Assembly (NCBI GenBank): GCA_051453625.1
Contig: JBOZIK010000001.1
Location: forward strand, 293,905,253 to 293,969,252
Direction of reading: 5' to 3'
From: Welwitschia mirabilis
Lineage: Eukaryota; Gnetophyta; Gnetopsida; Welwitschiales
DNA: 64,000 nt
This document shows, in pieces, positions 48,721 through 60,239 of the stretch (positions are counted from its first letter, which is position 1; every line of letters begins with the position of its first letter). Below the pieces are notes generated by a model. It did no database searches, was not told the origin of the DNA, and saw only the letters and a list, made by a program, of their open reading frames with translations. The position numbers and the translations under genes were made by a program.

Positions 48721-49040
48721 TAAGGATCAAGAGGCAACAATAGTAAGTGTCACATTAGAAGGAAATAAAAGAAAAAAGAAACCCTTAATCAATATAGGAG
48801 CAAGTTTTAACATTATTCCTTTACACATTTATTAACAAATTGGTTTGGAAAGTAGAATTGAGCCTACACATATTATCTTAGAAATGGCAGATACATTAGT
48901 GAAGAAACCTTTAGGAATAATAAAATATTTAGTGCCTTAAATTAAGAAAGCATTCTATCTAATAGATGTGGTTGTAATTAATTTTAAGCATAATGTAAAT
49001 TATCCCCTACTTTTAGATAGAGAATTTTATTGAACAACCA
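48721..49040 (+). pseudogene. Retropepsin (aspartic protease) of the element
   Basis: Continuous similarity to plant gypsy retropepsins. VSVTLEG leads into LINIGASFNIIPLHIY, the catalytic loop, which in active members is D-[LT]-GAS; here the catalytic Asp is Asn. QIGLESRIEPT, LEMADTLVKKPLGIIKYLV, FYLIDVVVINF and YPLLLDREF (family VPIILGRPF) follow. Only one or two stops interrupt this part. It would cut the gag-pol polyprotein. Confidence 0.85.
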
Positions 49041-49739
49041 TTTCATTATTGATATAAGAACTAAAATGATAGAATTTCACTTAGAAAATAAAAAGTTTAC
49101 CATAAGCATTTTTTATTCTATTAAAAAAGACTTGGGTGATGAATTGAATATTAAAGGATAAATTAAGCCAACACTATTTTTATAACATCATACACTTGAA
49201 GAAAGATGGTTAATGCTTTATAAGCCTACCTTATTTGATAATCCACTTGAAGTAAAAAACTTGAAAACTTTGGATGATGGTCAACTCAACTATGAGCATT
49301 TAGGAACTGACTATTTCGATTAGGAGACTAAATAAACTAAAATTAAAATTTGTAAAGAAGGCCAACATCTAAAAAAAACTAAGATTTTATAACTTAAAGG
49401 AGGTCATCCATCCCAGTTATTTAGATAATAGTCCAAAATAATAGTCAACTTTGATAAAAATTTAAAAAAATTAAAAATCTAAATTTAAATCTAAAACCTC
49501 TAAGCAGTGGACCGGAATACACCTTTTTGTGTGATGATTAGAATAAATCATTAATAATAAATAAGAATATTCTCCCTTAATAAGAATTATCTTTATTCTC
49601 ACTTTTGAATTCTAAGATTAATGTGTTTACTTGGACTCACAAAGATTTAATAGTCATTCTTACTTCCATTATTCAACATAAAATCTACCTTAAAGATAAT
49701 GCAAAATCTATTAGGTAATCCTAATCTATACTAAATCCA

Positions 49740-50980
49740 ATCCTTAAACAAGTTGTTAAGGATTAAATAATTAAATTAATGGATGCTAAAATTATTTATG
49801 TCATATCTGATAGTGAGCAGGTTATCTCTTTGATAGTAGTGTCTAAAAAAGATGGGAAGTGAAGAATTTGTATTGATTTTAGGTAGTTAAATGAAGTAAC
49901 AAAGAAAGAACATTATCCTTCACATTTTATTTACTCAATACTTAACAAAATCTAAGTATATGGCTTTTATTTCTTTTTTGATGCATATAATAACTATAAT
50001 TAGGTTTGTCTAACTAGTAAGGATTAAGCTAAAATAACTTTTACTTTACCTTTTGGAAAATTTACTTTTATATACACTCCTTGTGGACTTTCTAATACTC
50101 CTAGAACTTTTTAACTTGTAATAATGGGTATTTTTTTTAATATATTAGAGGATTTAATTGAAATTTTTATGGATGACTTCTCAGTCTATGATAAAAACTT
50201 TAAACAAATCTTAGAAAGGTTAGAGAAAGTCCTTAATAGATGCATTGAGAGTAGCCTACATTTGAGTTTGAATAAGAGTTTATTTTTAGTTAATAATGGA
50301 ATGATATTAGAACACTACATTTCTAGTAAAGGAATTAAGATGGAATTTGAAAACCTATCATTAAAAATCTAAATCCTTCAATAAAGGTAAAACAAGTTTA
50401 ATTTTTCCTTGATCATTATTATTTTTATTATCATTTTATTCAAGATTATGCTAAAATTTATAAACCCCTTCACCCATTGCCTAAAAAATAAGTTAAATTT
50501 GAATGAAACAAATCTTGTTAGCTTGCTTTTGAAACACTTAAAAATAAAATATCTTTTGCACCTATTATAACTGGACCCAATTGGAATAAAGATTTTGAAT
50601 AAATGTGTGATGCTAATAATATTGTCATGGATGGGATTCTTGGATAAAACTATTAGAATAATTTTAAAGTTATATCTTATCATAGCAAAAATTTATCTAA
50701 ATCATAATCAAATTACAATATTACTAAGAAAAAAAAATATTAACACAAATGTTTTGCCTTGATATACTTAGATACTATCTTTGAGGATTTTATACAAATG
50801 TTTATACTAACCATGTAACTATCATATACCTCATGACCAATAAAGATTCTAATGCTAGACTTATTAGTAGATCATTCTCATGTAAAAATTTAATCTTACC
50901 ATCAATGATAAAGTAGAAAAACATAATATTATAGCAGATCATTTTTCACATCTTTCTTCTTCTTTTGACAAGCTTATGAT
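49740..50980 (+). pseudogene. Reverse transcriptase and RNase H of the element
   Basis: RT blocks are in order. IIYVISDSEQVISLIVVSKK (about 49790) is followed by RICIDFRxLNEVTKKEHYPS (about 49865) and FFDAYNNYN (about 49975). FTLPFGKFTFIYTPCGLSNT (about 50040) comes next. An uninterrupted frame at 50124-50372 carries IEIFMDDFSVYDKNF with an intact FMDD palm site, and GMILEHYISSKGI. RNase H/connection blocks come next: CQLAFETLKNKISFAPII then GPNWNKDFE (about 50520-50600), with ISYHSKNLSKS and NYNITKKK (about 50670-50735). The FMDDFSVY wording marks the Athila/Tat side of Ty3/gypsy. Several stops and frameshifts. Confidence 0.9.
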
Positions 50981-51179
50981 TGATGATTATTTTCTAAATG
51001 AACAACTCTTTGCCCTATCTTCTATTCATTTTATTCCTTGGTATGTTGATATATTTAATTATATTATTACTATAAAATCTTAATGACATTAAAATCATAA
51101 CCAAAGAAAATCTTTTCTCCATATAATAGATGACTATGAATGGATAGAGTACATATTTATCATAGGTGCAAAGACCAAA

Positions 51180-52296
51180 TCATGAGAAAATGTGTGCTAA
51201 ATGGGAAAAATTAGATATCCTTCAATTTTATCATGATAGTACTTATGGAGATTATTTTAGTAGACAAAAAATAGCAATGAAAATTCTTCACTATAGTTTT
51301 AACTAGCCTAGTCTTTTTTAGGACTCTTTTGATTTTGCTAGAAGATTTCATGCTTGTCAATATTATGATTACCAATATTATGATAGCCTTAATTGACTCT
51401 CATGAGATTCCCTTTAAACTTATTTTTAAATGTGAACCTTTTGATTATTGGGGAATTGATTTTATAGGCCTTATTAAGCCATCTTCTAATGATAAGAACT
51501 ACATTTTAGTGTTTATTTATTATATTACTAAATGGGTTAAAGCTATTTTTACCTTTATGAATGATACTCAAACTATTTGTTCTTTTATTAGAACTCATAT
51601 TTTTCAATGTTTTAGTTTTTCTAAAACTGTTGTTAGTGATTAATAAACTCATTTTATTTATCAGCTTTTTAGGAAACTTCTTTTATTCATTAGAATTAAA
51701 CATAGAGTAGCTTGTGCTTATCATCCACAAACCAATGATTAAGCTTAAAATTCAAATGGAAAAATAAAGAAAATGCTATAAAAACTTGTCTCTATTAATA
51801 AGAAATTTTAGAATTATAAGCTTAATGATGTTCTTTGAGCTTATAATACTACTTGATATAATTCTCTTGATTTTTCACCTTATGAGCTTATATATGAAAA
51901 ATTTTGTGTTTTACTAATTAATGTGTGTTATAACTCTTATAATTCTTTCCATAAAGTTAATCTTGTAGATCTTCATGAAACTCTTAAAAATAGATTATTC
52001 CAACTTAATTATTTAGATGAAAAATTACTCATGTTATACATCATCAACTCATTCACGAAACCTAAGCTAGGTTCAAACATAATAAAAAGTTACTTTAAAA
52101 ATGTTTGAACTTGGTTAACTTGTGCTTTTATATAATACTAGATTACACCTTTTACATAAGAAGTTACCTCTATATGGTTAGGTCCTTATCTTATATAGGA
52201 TTGCATTCTAATGACTCCATTAATATCTTTAACTTAGATACTAAGGAGATTTAAAACGCTAATGGATAAATGTTAAAAATATATAAAAAACTTCTT
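51180..52296 (+). pseudogene. Integrase of the element
   Basis: The core begins near 51405, IPFKLIFKCEPFDYWGIDFI, with the first catalytic Asp in GIDF. YILVFIYYITKWVKA follows. VVSD at about 51640 holds the second Asp, just before a stop. RIKHRVACAYHPQTND (about 51690) precedes the position of the catalytic Glu, where the frame reads NSNGKIK after a stop; the Glu itself is not clear. SPYELIYEKFCVLL and NLVDLHETLKNRLFQLNYLD (51860-52020) form the conserved region after the core. The region ends at an N-gap, after which the same C-terminal part appears again. Confidence 0.88.
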
Positions 52297-52397
52297 GNNN
52301 NNNNNNNNNNNNNNNNNNNNNNNNNNNNNNNNNNNNNNNNNNNNNNNNNNNNNNNNNNNNNNNNNNNNNNNNNNNNNNNNNNNNNNNNNNNNNNNNN
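52297..52397. other. Assembly gap (101 N)
   Basis: Run of N lying between two copies of the integrase C-terminal region. Confidence 0.99.
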
Positions 52398-52930
52398 GAG
52401 AAATGTTGGGATTCTAAGCTTAATGATGTACTTTGGACTTACCATATCACTTGATGTAATTATCTTGGTTTTTCACCTTATGAACTTATATATAGTAAAG
52501 TTTGTGTTTTACCAATGGATGTATGTTATAACTCTTATTGTTCTTCTCATCAACTTGATATTATAAAACTTTATGAAAATCTTAAAAATACATTAGTCCA
52601 ATTTAATTTAATTAGATGAAAAATGTACTCATGCTATACATCCTTAACTTATTCAAAAGCCCAAGCTAAGTTAAAATTTAATAAAAGGTTACTTTATAAA
52701 AAATTTGAACCTAATCAAGTTGTTTTTTAATACATTACTAGAGTACATATTTTACATAATAAGTTTACCTATAAAGAGTTAGGTTATTATCGTATATAGA
52801 AAGTACATTTTAAGTGCTCTATTGAGATTTTTAACTTAGAAACTAAGGAGATTTAGAAATTTAGTAGACAAAGACTGAAAATATATGAAAAACATTTCAA
52901 TGCAACCTTGAATATAATAGAAGAAATTGT
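52398..52930 (+). pseudogene. Second copy of the integrase C-terminal region
   Basis: Starting near 52405 the plus strand repeats, in diverged form, what is found from about 51815. SKLNDVLWTYHIT corresponds to YKLNDVL...AYNTT, then GFSPYELIYSKVCVLPMDVC and KLYENLKNTLVQFNLI. The offset is 598 bases (CTTAATGATG at 51821 and 52419). The copy extends through ELGYYRI and FNLETKEI to about 52930. It is either a real tandem duplication or two element copies joined at the N-gap by scaffolding. Confidence 0.8.
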
Positions 52931-54758
52931 TTTATAAGACTTCCTACCTACCCTTGTCTAAATTATCTCTTATCTTATTCCTTTGATGAATGTTATGATA
53001 TTACTTGATCATCTTTAACTTGACTTATGTATTTGCTATATGAAGTTTCTATAACTAGTATTCATACTTGGGCATTTCTATAGTGGTAAGATTGAATTCA
53101 TTCAATTGTAACACATTCACATATCTATAAAATTTACTTTGAATGAAGATGCCTTAGTTCTTATGCTTTTTTTTGAATGGTATGAGATCTTTAATTGATT
53201 ATGTATATTATTTTTTTATCTTTCATCTCACTTCTTCATCTCATCTTTTTGAATGTGTGATCATCTAGGAATTATTTATATGGAATAAAAATATATAAAT
53301 AATAATAACCATGATATATTGTAACTATGACTAAAATACATGGTCACTATGAAGTCTTACTACACTAGGGTAAATGTTTCTGAAAGGAGATTTTAGTAGT
53401 GTTAATAGCTATGAGAATTTCACTTGGGGAGCAATTAATCATGCTTCATGGGTTTTGACGTCTCTAACTATGGTTGCACTCCCCTTGTCATGAAAAGTTA
53501 TAATAAAACTTTAAGGCTATGGGATCAGTGGTTGTCCTAGCCTCATTAGAGGCATTGCTTGCTTTCTAAATTCTTAGTATTCATGCATGATCATTTCATT
53601 TTTAAGGATTCAAGTGTTTTGAGATGTGAATATGTGAGTTTATATCTAAACATCTTTTAAACTTATCATTTATTTTTTTAAGCACTTAATCTTTGGTATC
53701 GTTACAATCACTACATTTTTAAGTGGAACTTTGTGAAGTTAATATGTTTTATTATACATCTTTACTTAAGTGGCTTTATGATATCTTCTTAGAGGATTTA
53801 CTATTTTAGAATTTAGAGTAGATAAGCTATCTTCTTCATAGTCCTTATGTCCATTTTCATTTTGTCTTTCTTTAGTTCTTTAATTTCTTGTTTCAAAGTC
53901 ATTTTTGCACTTTTTCGTAATCATTTATAGGAACTTATCATTTAGTAGTTTTCTTATTATTATTTTCATTTTTACTTATGTTGTTTTACCAATAAAAATT
54001 TGACTTCCCTTTTACATTTAAATTAAATCATCTTCTCTTATTCTTAAATGAATTCTTCTTGATTTTGATGAGATTCCTTTGAGCCTTTTAGATTTTTATA
54101 TATTTTTATGATTATTTTTCAGTTTAAGCACATTTGTTTAGTTTTATTTGATAGACTTCATCCTACATATTGCATTTTCATCATCCTATCTTTTGATTTC
54201 TTTAAGTTCTTCTCATTTTTCTCACTCATCATGACTCTTCATCATTCCCTATTTTTCATGTTTTTAAATAAAATCTGATACCTTCATGTTGATATACAAC
54301 CCTAATTTAGTTGGTTAACATCTTAATTTTTCTAAAAATTTTTAAATTCTTATTGTCCCTAAGGTCTTCTAAATGACATGGAGGATAATAATTAAGAATT
54401 TTTTTTTGATAGCTATTCTATAGCTATTGCCTAGAAGACTCGACTAGATGACAGTGTGATAAAAGTATAGATGAGTTTTTTTTTCTTTATTTTTCTTTCA
54501 TTCTATACCATTTTTACTATTTATCTGATAGATGATAATTACTCTAGTCTCTACCAATGTTGTAAAACTTTCCCTAGTCATATTAATGCCCTAAATTATA
54601 AATTTTCAACAAATTTTATAAAATGAAGAATGTTTTTCTCTCCCTTATTATTTTTAATTTATTTCTCCCATTTTTTAGCCTTTCAGTGTATAGCTTTCAT
54701 GTATATCATTTAGTTTTTTGTTCTCTTTAACTTGTAACTTACAAATCTAATTTTTATC
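52931..54758. other. AT-rich spacer inside the gypsy element
   Basis: Follows the second integrase copy. T-rich, no domain recognised, no long frame. It is part of the unusually long distance between integrase and the 3' LTR. Confidence 0.5.
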
Positions 54759-55045
54759 ATGTATTTTATGAGATATCTTGAATTTTGCTCTTTACGAGGT
54801 AGAATTAGTTTTTTTTTTTTTTTTTTAACTTTTAAACCTTATTTTCTCACAAACTATAAGTTGAAACATGGTTATCCTTTAGGAAAAAATAATCAGTATG
54901 ATGAGCACTATGATTCTACTAGATTAGATTTTTCATTTAAGCACTTTCATTTTTTACCTTATGTGGGGCCCACTAGTTTTACATCTTTTGACTTTTTCAC
55001 ACATTTCGCATTCTTCTTCACATGATTAGATAATATGAGACAGAT

Positions 55046-55055
55046 NNNNNNNNNN
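55046..55055. other. Assembly gap (10 N)
   Basis: Run of N. Confidence 0.99.
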
Positions 55056-55323
55056 CATGACGTGTTTTGTGTTTATGATTGATTAGCAATATACACATAG
55101 AGTAAGATAGGCTAAGATAGAAGTCAAGATAGTAGAGTAGGAGGCAGACCCACTAGCACAACTAAAGGTTGAGTAAGCAGAGCTAGTCCATCCTCCAACT
55201 CAAGAGGCTAGGTCTCTCTTGATTCGACTAGTTGTCATTTACGTAGAGAGACATTTTGAAAATTTCATGAGATTATTAGATCTAGAGGTAGATCAAAGGC
55301 TAATGAATCTACAGAGCATAATA

Positions 55324-55512
55324 NNNNNNNNNNNNNNNNNNNNNNNNNNNNNNNNNNNNNNNNNNNNNNNNNNNNNNNNNNNNNNNNNNNNNNNNNNNNN
55401 NNNNNNNNNNNNNNNNNNNNNNNNNNNNNNNNNNNNNNNNNNNNNNNNNNNNNNNNNNNNNNNNNNNNNNNNNNNNNNNNNNNNNNNNNNNNNNNNNNNN
55501 NNNNNNNNNNNN
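55324..55512. other. Assembly gap (189 N)
   Basis: Run of N. The open frames drawn across it on both strands are artefacts. Confidence 0.99.
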
Positions 55513-56330
55513 AGTAGAGTGTCATGCTTATAGTACAACATTAGATATTCTATCTAACTTAACTATAGATAGACAAGGATTTTTAGTAATGCAGTTAGCA
55601 CCTACCTGTCGAATTCTTCACAAAGAGCTAATTCATAAAATTAGCTTGTCATTCTATGATAGTTAACTATGGCTATGTATCTTTAGATGCTAACAATGTT
55701 CAGGTAGGGGGAATAGATGGATCTACTAACTTTTATTTGGAGAATACCTAGGAGTATGATTGAGGCAAAATAGCTACAAACTCTAGGATTTCCTTTCCTC
55801 CTCTCAGCCATGTTTAAATGCTTTAGTATACCTAAGCTTATAGGTGAGTAGAGACTTACACATCTCTATACTTTAGTTTATTACCTATAGGACATGGGAA
55901 TTCAAATACCATGAGAGGTAAAGAGATCTCTAGTATAGAGACTTTTAGTTAACACTACTATTAAGGAAATTTAGGATTTCTTGATAGATATGATATAAAG
56001 CATCAAAGAGATAGTAGAACAAGGCATAGCCACAGTAAAGTAGAGGATCCCATGATTGTAAGGAGAGTACATCACACTAAGTAGCAGTTGGTTGATGTGC
56101 ATTAGTGCATCATATGTATTGAGAATAGTGTATCAATTGATCTCCCAAAGGCAAGTAGAGTGTAGGGAGATGAGATATCACACACCATCATGACATCACT
56201 TAACCATTGTTTCCCTAAAGATCCTAAGCATTCTTCTTCTTTACCACCTAAATCTGAGCTTGCTATGCATCAAGAGTTCATCATAACATGATGAGGGGAG
56301 TGATTTACTATAATTATACTATACATATTC

Positions 56331-56843
56331 CCCTCTGTAGATTATATAAAAACTCATGATTTATAGAGATATATCACTTTTTGAGTATCATCATGGTGTA
56401 CATCTTTATTATTAAATATTATGCATATATTTTAAATATCATTTTTTGATACTTCATGATAAGGAATTTTTTATTTATACATAATTATTTTTGTATTATC
56501 TACTATACATTTGAGTTGGAGGCTATTAATATTGATGCATTTTAATGTTTATCATTTTTGAAAAAATTTTCATAGGCTTCTACTTTTTAAGACCAATTTT
56601 TGAGTGTGTCATCCTCTCTATCATCCAGATGATCACTAGGACAATAGTACTACCACTTATATGATACAAGTAAAACATTTAGTTATATGTTTTTGACATT
56701 TCTATTCTACATTCTAAGATTTCTAAGTTTATTTATGAGATTACTTCATAGTTTTCTAGTTGATTTATTATCAGTTAATTTTGCTTGCAATCATGGTTTT
56801 TTGCCTAGCTTTGTTAGAGACTAATAAGGCTAAGTGAAGGATA
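56331..56843. other. 3' untranslated part of the gypsy element
   Basis: AT-rich sequence ahead of the 3' LTR. The bases before the LTR read AAGTGAAGGATA, a weak candidate for the polypurine tract that primes plus-strand DNA synthesis. CATCCAGATGATC near 56620 belongs to the palindrome-like motif set also seen in the LTRs. Confidence 0.45.
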
Positions 56844-58050
56844 TGTTGTACTAATAAATTATATGTATTTATTAGAGACATTAAATAAGTTTATGCTAAG
56901 TTTCAATGATAATGAAGAGCTAAGACAAATATCAAAAAAACATGAAATCTTCATTATATTTAACAACATTTGAAGCAAATTATAATACCTCCTATTTGAA
57001 CTAGCAATTTTGTAATCAAAGAGGCTAATCCAATACAAGAAATACTTTACAAAAGTCCATTATCTATCTCATCATTTAGATGACTAATATAATACTTAAT
57101 GTAAAATTTGTATGATGTGGTATTATCTCTTGTGACATCTAGATGACTCGTAGGATGATACCTAAAAATAATGACTTTTGAGAGTTTATCAAATTCTCAT
57201 CATGTATCTTATACCTTATTGCAGGGCTACTAAGGTCATACCATGTTTATTAATGTTTACTATTTTTAGAGTATGTTTTTTTATAAATATCTTTTTGTCC
57301 TTAACTCTGATTTTATCTTTTTTAGAACAAAAAATTCTTATGATAGGAGAACAAAAGGTAGGAGGTTCATCTCTTACTATTATATAGAGATGTCTTCTTT
57401 AGTATTAGGCTATATATCCTCCATTAAGAGGCTACTGCTTTATAACATAAATGTTGGTTGGCTTAATCAAAACTTCATTTTTATTTTCATATATTTCATT
57501 ATGTGCATCTTCCTTATGGTCTATGTTACATTTTATTTCATCATAGCTTCATCTATGATATAGATCACAAGGGCAACCTTTGTTAAGGTTAACATTATTA
57601 TTTTAGGTGCATTACATTTCATTTTTCTTAATTAAATTTGCATTGTTTTTATATTCTATTTAATATACCTAATAGCTTAGGTTGTTCTTGGTCTAGTGAC
57701 AACTTTTATTAATTGATCTAGATTATACATAGTCCATCTTCATGATAGGTTGATTTGGTAATTGGATAGGTACTACATTTAAAATAGAACTTGCATCTCA
57801 TTTGCATAGTGTATTTATTTTTATTGTTATTTTACATTGTTGCTTTGCATTATTATTATTCTACTTAGAGATTACAAAAGAATTTAATTTTGAAATCAAT
57901 TCTCTTTATTATTGTTTATGCCTTTAATGGAATTATTATATTTGAATCACTCCCATATATATTAGTGTGTGATGTAATATATATATGTATATTTGTAATT
58001 TTTAAAATTTGTTTGATGATTTAATATTTGCACAAATATGCATTGCAATA
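56844..58050 (+). repeat. 3' LTR
   Basis: It begins TGTTGTACTAATAAATTATA and ends GCATTGCAATA. The terminal CA of the 5' LTR has become TA here. It aligns with 44945-46206 along its length, with clear substitution and indel divergence. It contains TTTAGATGAC (about 57075) and ACATCTAGATGACTCG (about 57125); the latter is a near-palindrome. CATTT follows directly. Confidence 0.92.
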
Positions 58051-58055
58051 CATTT
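58051..58055. repeat. Target-site duplication CATTT, right
   Basis: Matches 44940-44944. Its position directly after the LTR end, fixed independently by alignment, supports both boundaries. Confidence 0.82.
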
Positions 58056-59056
58056 CTATCTTTTTTTAATTGATATTTATCCATGAAGATAAAGGATTTT
58101 TAGTTTTGCAACTCTTAAAAAAGTCAAAATTTAGTCTAATATCATGCTTCAAGAGTAAATATTCATACTTTATTAGTGGTAACTATTTTTAGCTTTATAA
58201 TATCTTTTCTCTTTATAGCATTCCTACTTAGTAGTAATTCCATTCTTAGTAATTTTTATTTTATATATGGTTAGGTATAGATTTTTTATATGAAAAATGA
58301 ACATGACTTAAGGGATCGTCTTAGATGGAGACCAATATAGTTATGTGAGTTTTTCCTTTATCTTTAGTCTAAGTAGTTTATAATTTAAACATGTTATCTT
58401 AGGTGGAGACTCATATGATCATGTGAGGTTTCCCTTTATCTTCAATCTCGATACTTTAAAACCCAAATAGGAATCTAACTAAAGGTTTATTATCACATGG
58501 TTCTATGATTTAGGTGTGAAATTTAAAATTCCTCTTACACTTACTTAGAGATTTGAATTAAATATAAAAGTTAAATGTGAAGAGGAGGCTTTATACTTGG
58601 ATATGAAAATTGATGATGCAGATGAAAAGTGTGAGTTATGAAAATTCATAAGAGGATGCAAGTTTAGAGGGCCTCAAGAATTAAGAAGTTATAGAATAAC
58701 CTTGAAACTCACATAATCACATGAATTAAATATGTTGAGAAATAGAAGAGAAAGATTAAGAGTAACATTTTTTGAAAATCAAATTTTATTTCTCTAAAAA
58801 TAATTCATTATCCTTATTACACTAATGAACTTAATTATAAAGGCAAGAATACCATTAGATTTTTAGTAGGATTTTCATTCATCCCTAGGTGTATGACCAT
58901 AGTGTGCATATAATCCTAGCAATTCCCCCCTTAATGTGGGAATATGATTTTTTCCAAGGAATAAAACAAGGTGTCTAGGGAAAAGCCTTAAGAATGCATC
59001 CCATAATAAAGCCTTCTTAAAGGGATTTTCATGTAAGAGAAATAGTCAATTTACTA
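58056..59056. other. AT-rich flank of the gypsy element
   Basis: No coding domain recognised. It holds the 78-bp tandem repeat listed separately. Confidence 0.4.
58319..58474 (+). repeat. Tandem duplication, 2 copies, period 78 bp
   Basis: TCTTAGATGGAGACC at 58319 recurs as TCTTAGGTGGAGACT at 58397. Both are followed by ATGTGAG, a TTTATCTT block, and TTTA/TTTAAA near the end. Moderately diverged. Confidence 0.82.
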
Positions 59057-59190
59057 CTACACATCTCATAGAAGATAGGGCTTATTATGTGCACTACATA
59101 TCTCATAATGCCAAGTCATAAAATGTACTACACATTTCATAGTACTATGTCATAATCTTTCTACACATCCTATAGTATTAGGATCAAGAG
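59057..59190 (+). repeat. Short tandem array, about 33-37 bp period, 4 copies
   Basis: CTACAC/TAT-TCTCATA-type units start at 59057, 59094, 59128 and 59161. Two of the intervening spacers share GTCATAA. The array is adjacent to the copia fragment on its right and may derive from an LTR or untranslated region. Confidence 0.75.
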
Positions 59191-59399
59191 TAAATTCAAA
59201 TAGTGATTCAAGAGTCAAATGAATTCATAATGTACAAAAAATAATGATTTTGAATTAACTCATTGTCAATCTGATGTTGGATTAAAAGTGCTCGAACTTC
59301 TTTTGACTAACTATCTTTGTTTAAGTATGAATTATTGGTTTTATATGTGGATGATGTACTACCATAATAAATTCATGCTATATAAGTTCTTTAGTTTTA

Positions 59400-59520
59400 T
59401 GAAGCAACTCTCATATATCATTTTCTATGAGCACATAGTATTTTTCTTTAATGACTTGAATCCACTAGTTGTATATAATGATATCTTTCAAAGAAGTTGG
59501 TTTGTCATCAAAGGTTAAGT
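59400..59520 (-). pseudogene. Ty1/copia reverse transcriptase N-terminal fragment
   Basis: The minus strand reads DDKPTSLKDIIIYNxWIQVI followed by KEKYYVLIENDIxEL. This matches the well-known start of the copia RT, EPxSYxEAxxxPxWxxAMxEExxALxxNxTWxL, including the spacing of the two tryptophan positions (one is a stop here). The expected continuation (VxPxGxKxIGCKWVFK) was not found downstream towards 59200, so only a fragment survives. Confidence 0.6.
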
Positions 59521-60239
59521 AAATCTGATCATCATGAAATGTATGTGAGCCATGTCTAGTCCTATTTTTACCCATCTGATCTTCATGAACATCTTAGATA
59601 ATGTATTATAATGATGTATGTCAATATCATCTCTACTTATTATTAGCTTATTCAGTCAGAGAATCTACTAGATTACTAGTGGACCCATGATTAAGTGTGT
59701 TGAGAGTACCAAATTGATCAATTTTTATAGGTTGCAAAAAAGTTATACTAATATAAGAAATTATAACATAACTAATGACCACATCTTCTTCTTTAACTGT
59801 AGGACATTAAGCATCTAATATGTGTTGGGGTTGACATCACTCTAAGTTAAAACTTGAGGTCCCTTAACAAAAACTAATATATATACATATATGTATTAAC
59901 ACATCCAAAGTGTTGAACTTTAGCCATTACACATCTTATATCACTAAAAGCTCAATTAATTAGATAAACTTGTGATTACCATAGCTAAGCATCAAACATG
60001 TGGAATTATACACATCAAAATTTTATTTCTTTTAATTATTAATATCTATTATTTGTTGTTTCATTTACTTCTAGTGCACAAGTATCATGGTAATTGACAA
60101 GAGTTTACAACCACAAAATAATTAGAGGAAGTAGAGAAGAAAGCCTAGATTTATCATCTTTCTCACTACATTTCACTGCTAATACCAATCTCACCACTAG
60201 TTTTCAACTATGTCATCACAATCTTCTATGAGTCTCTGC
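59521..60239. other. AT-rich sequence, nothing recognised
   Basis: Would correspond to sequence upstream of the copia RT on the minus strand. No integrase motif could be read. Confidence 0.35.

Larger units (their letters stand above)
54759..56330 (+). pseudogene. Possible extra coding region of the element, unrecognised
   Basis: Less AT-rich than the spacer on its left, with several plus-strand open stretches (54759-55025; 55219 into an N-gap) and short coding-like blocks such as APTCRILHKELIHKISLS near 55585. Ten N at 55046-55055 and 189 N at 55324-55512 interrupt it. Athila/Tat elements often carry an additional ORF of unknown or envelope-like type here; I see nothing that identifies this one, and no clear signal peptide or transmembrane pattern. 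The region may instead be a nested fragment of another element. Confidence 0.4.
44945..58050 (+). mobile_element. Athila/Tat-like Ty3/gypsy LTR retrotransposon, 13.1 kb, decayed
   Basis: A complete element outline: two long direct terminal repeats (44945-46206 and 56844-58050), CATTT target duplications, and a primer binding site three bases inside the 5' LTR. Gag, protease, RT, RNase H and integrase follow on the plus strand in the Ty3 order. The FMDDFSVY palm motif and the wording of the protease and integrase are typical of the Athila/Tat (non-chromovirus) group, as is a primer binding site resembling tRNA-Asp. About 3.9 kb lies between integrase and the 3' LTR, far more than needed for a polypurine tract; such extra 3' space is also typical of that group. 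Every frame carries stops, the LTRs have clearly diverged, and three N-gaps fall inside. It is an old, inactive insertion. Confidence 0.92.
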
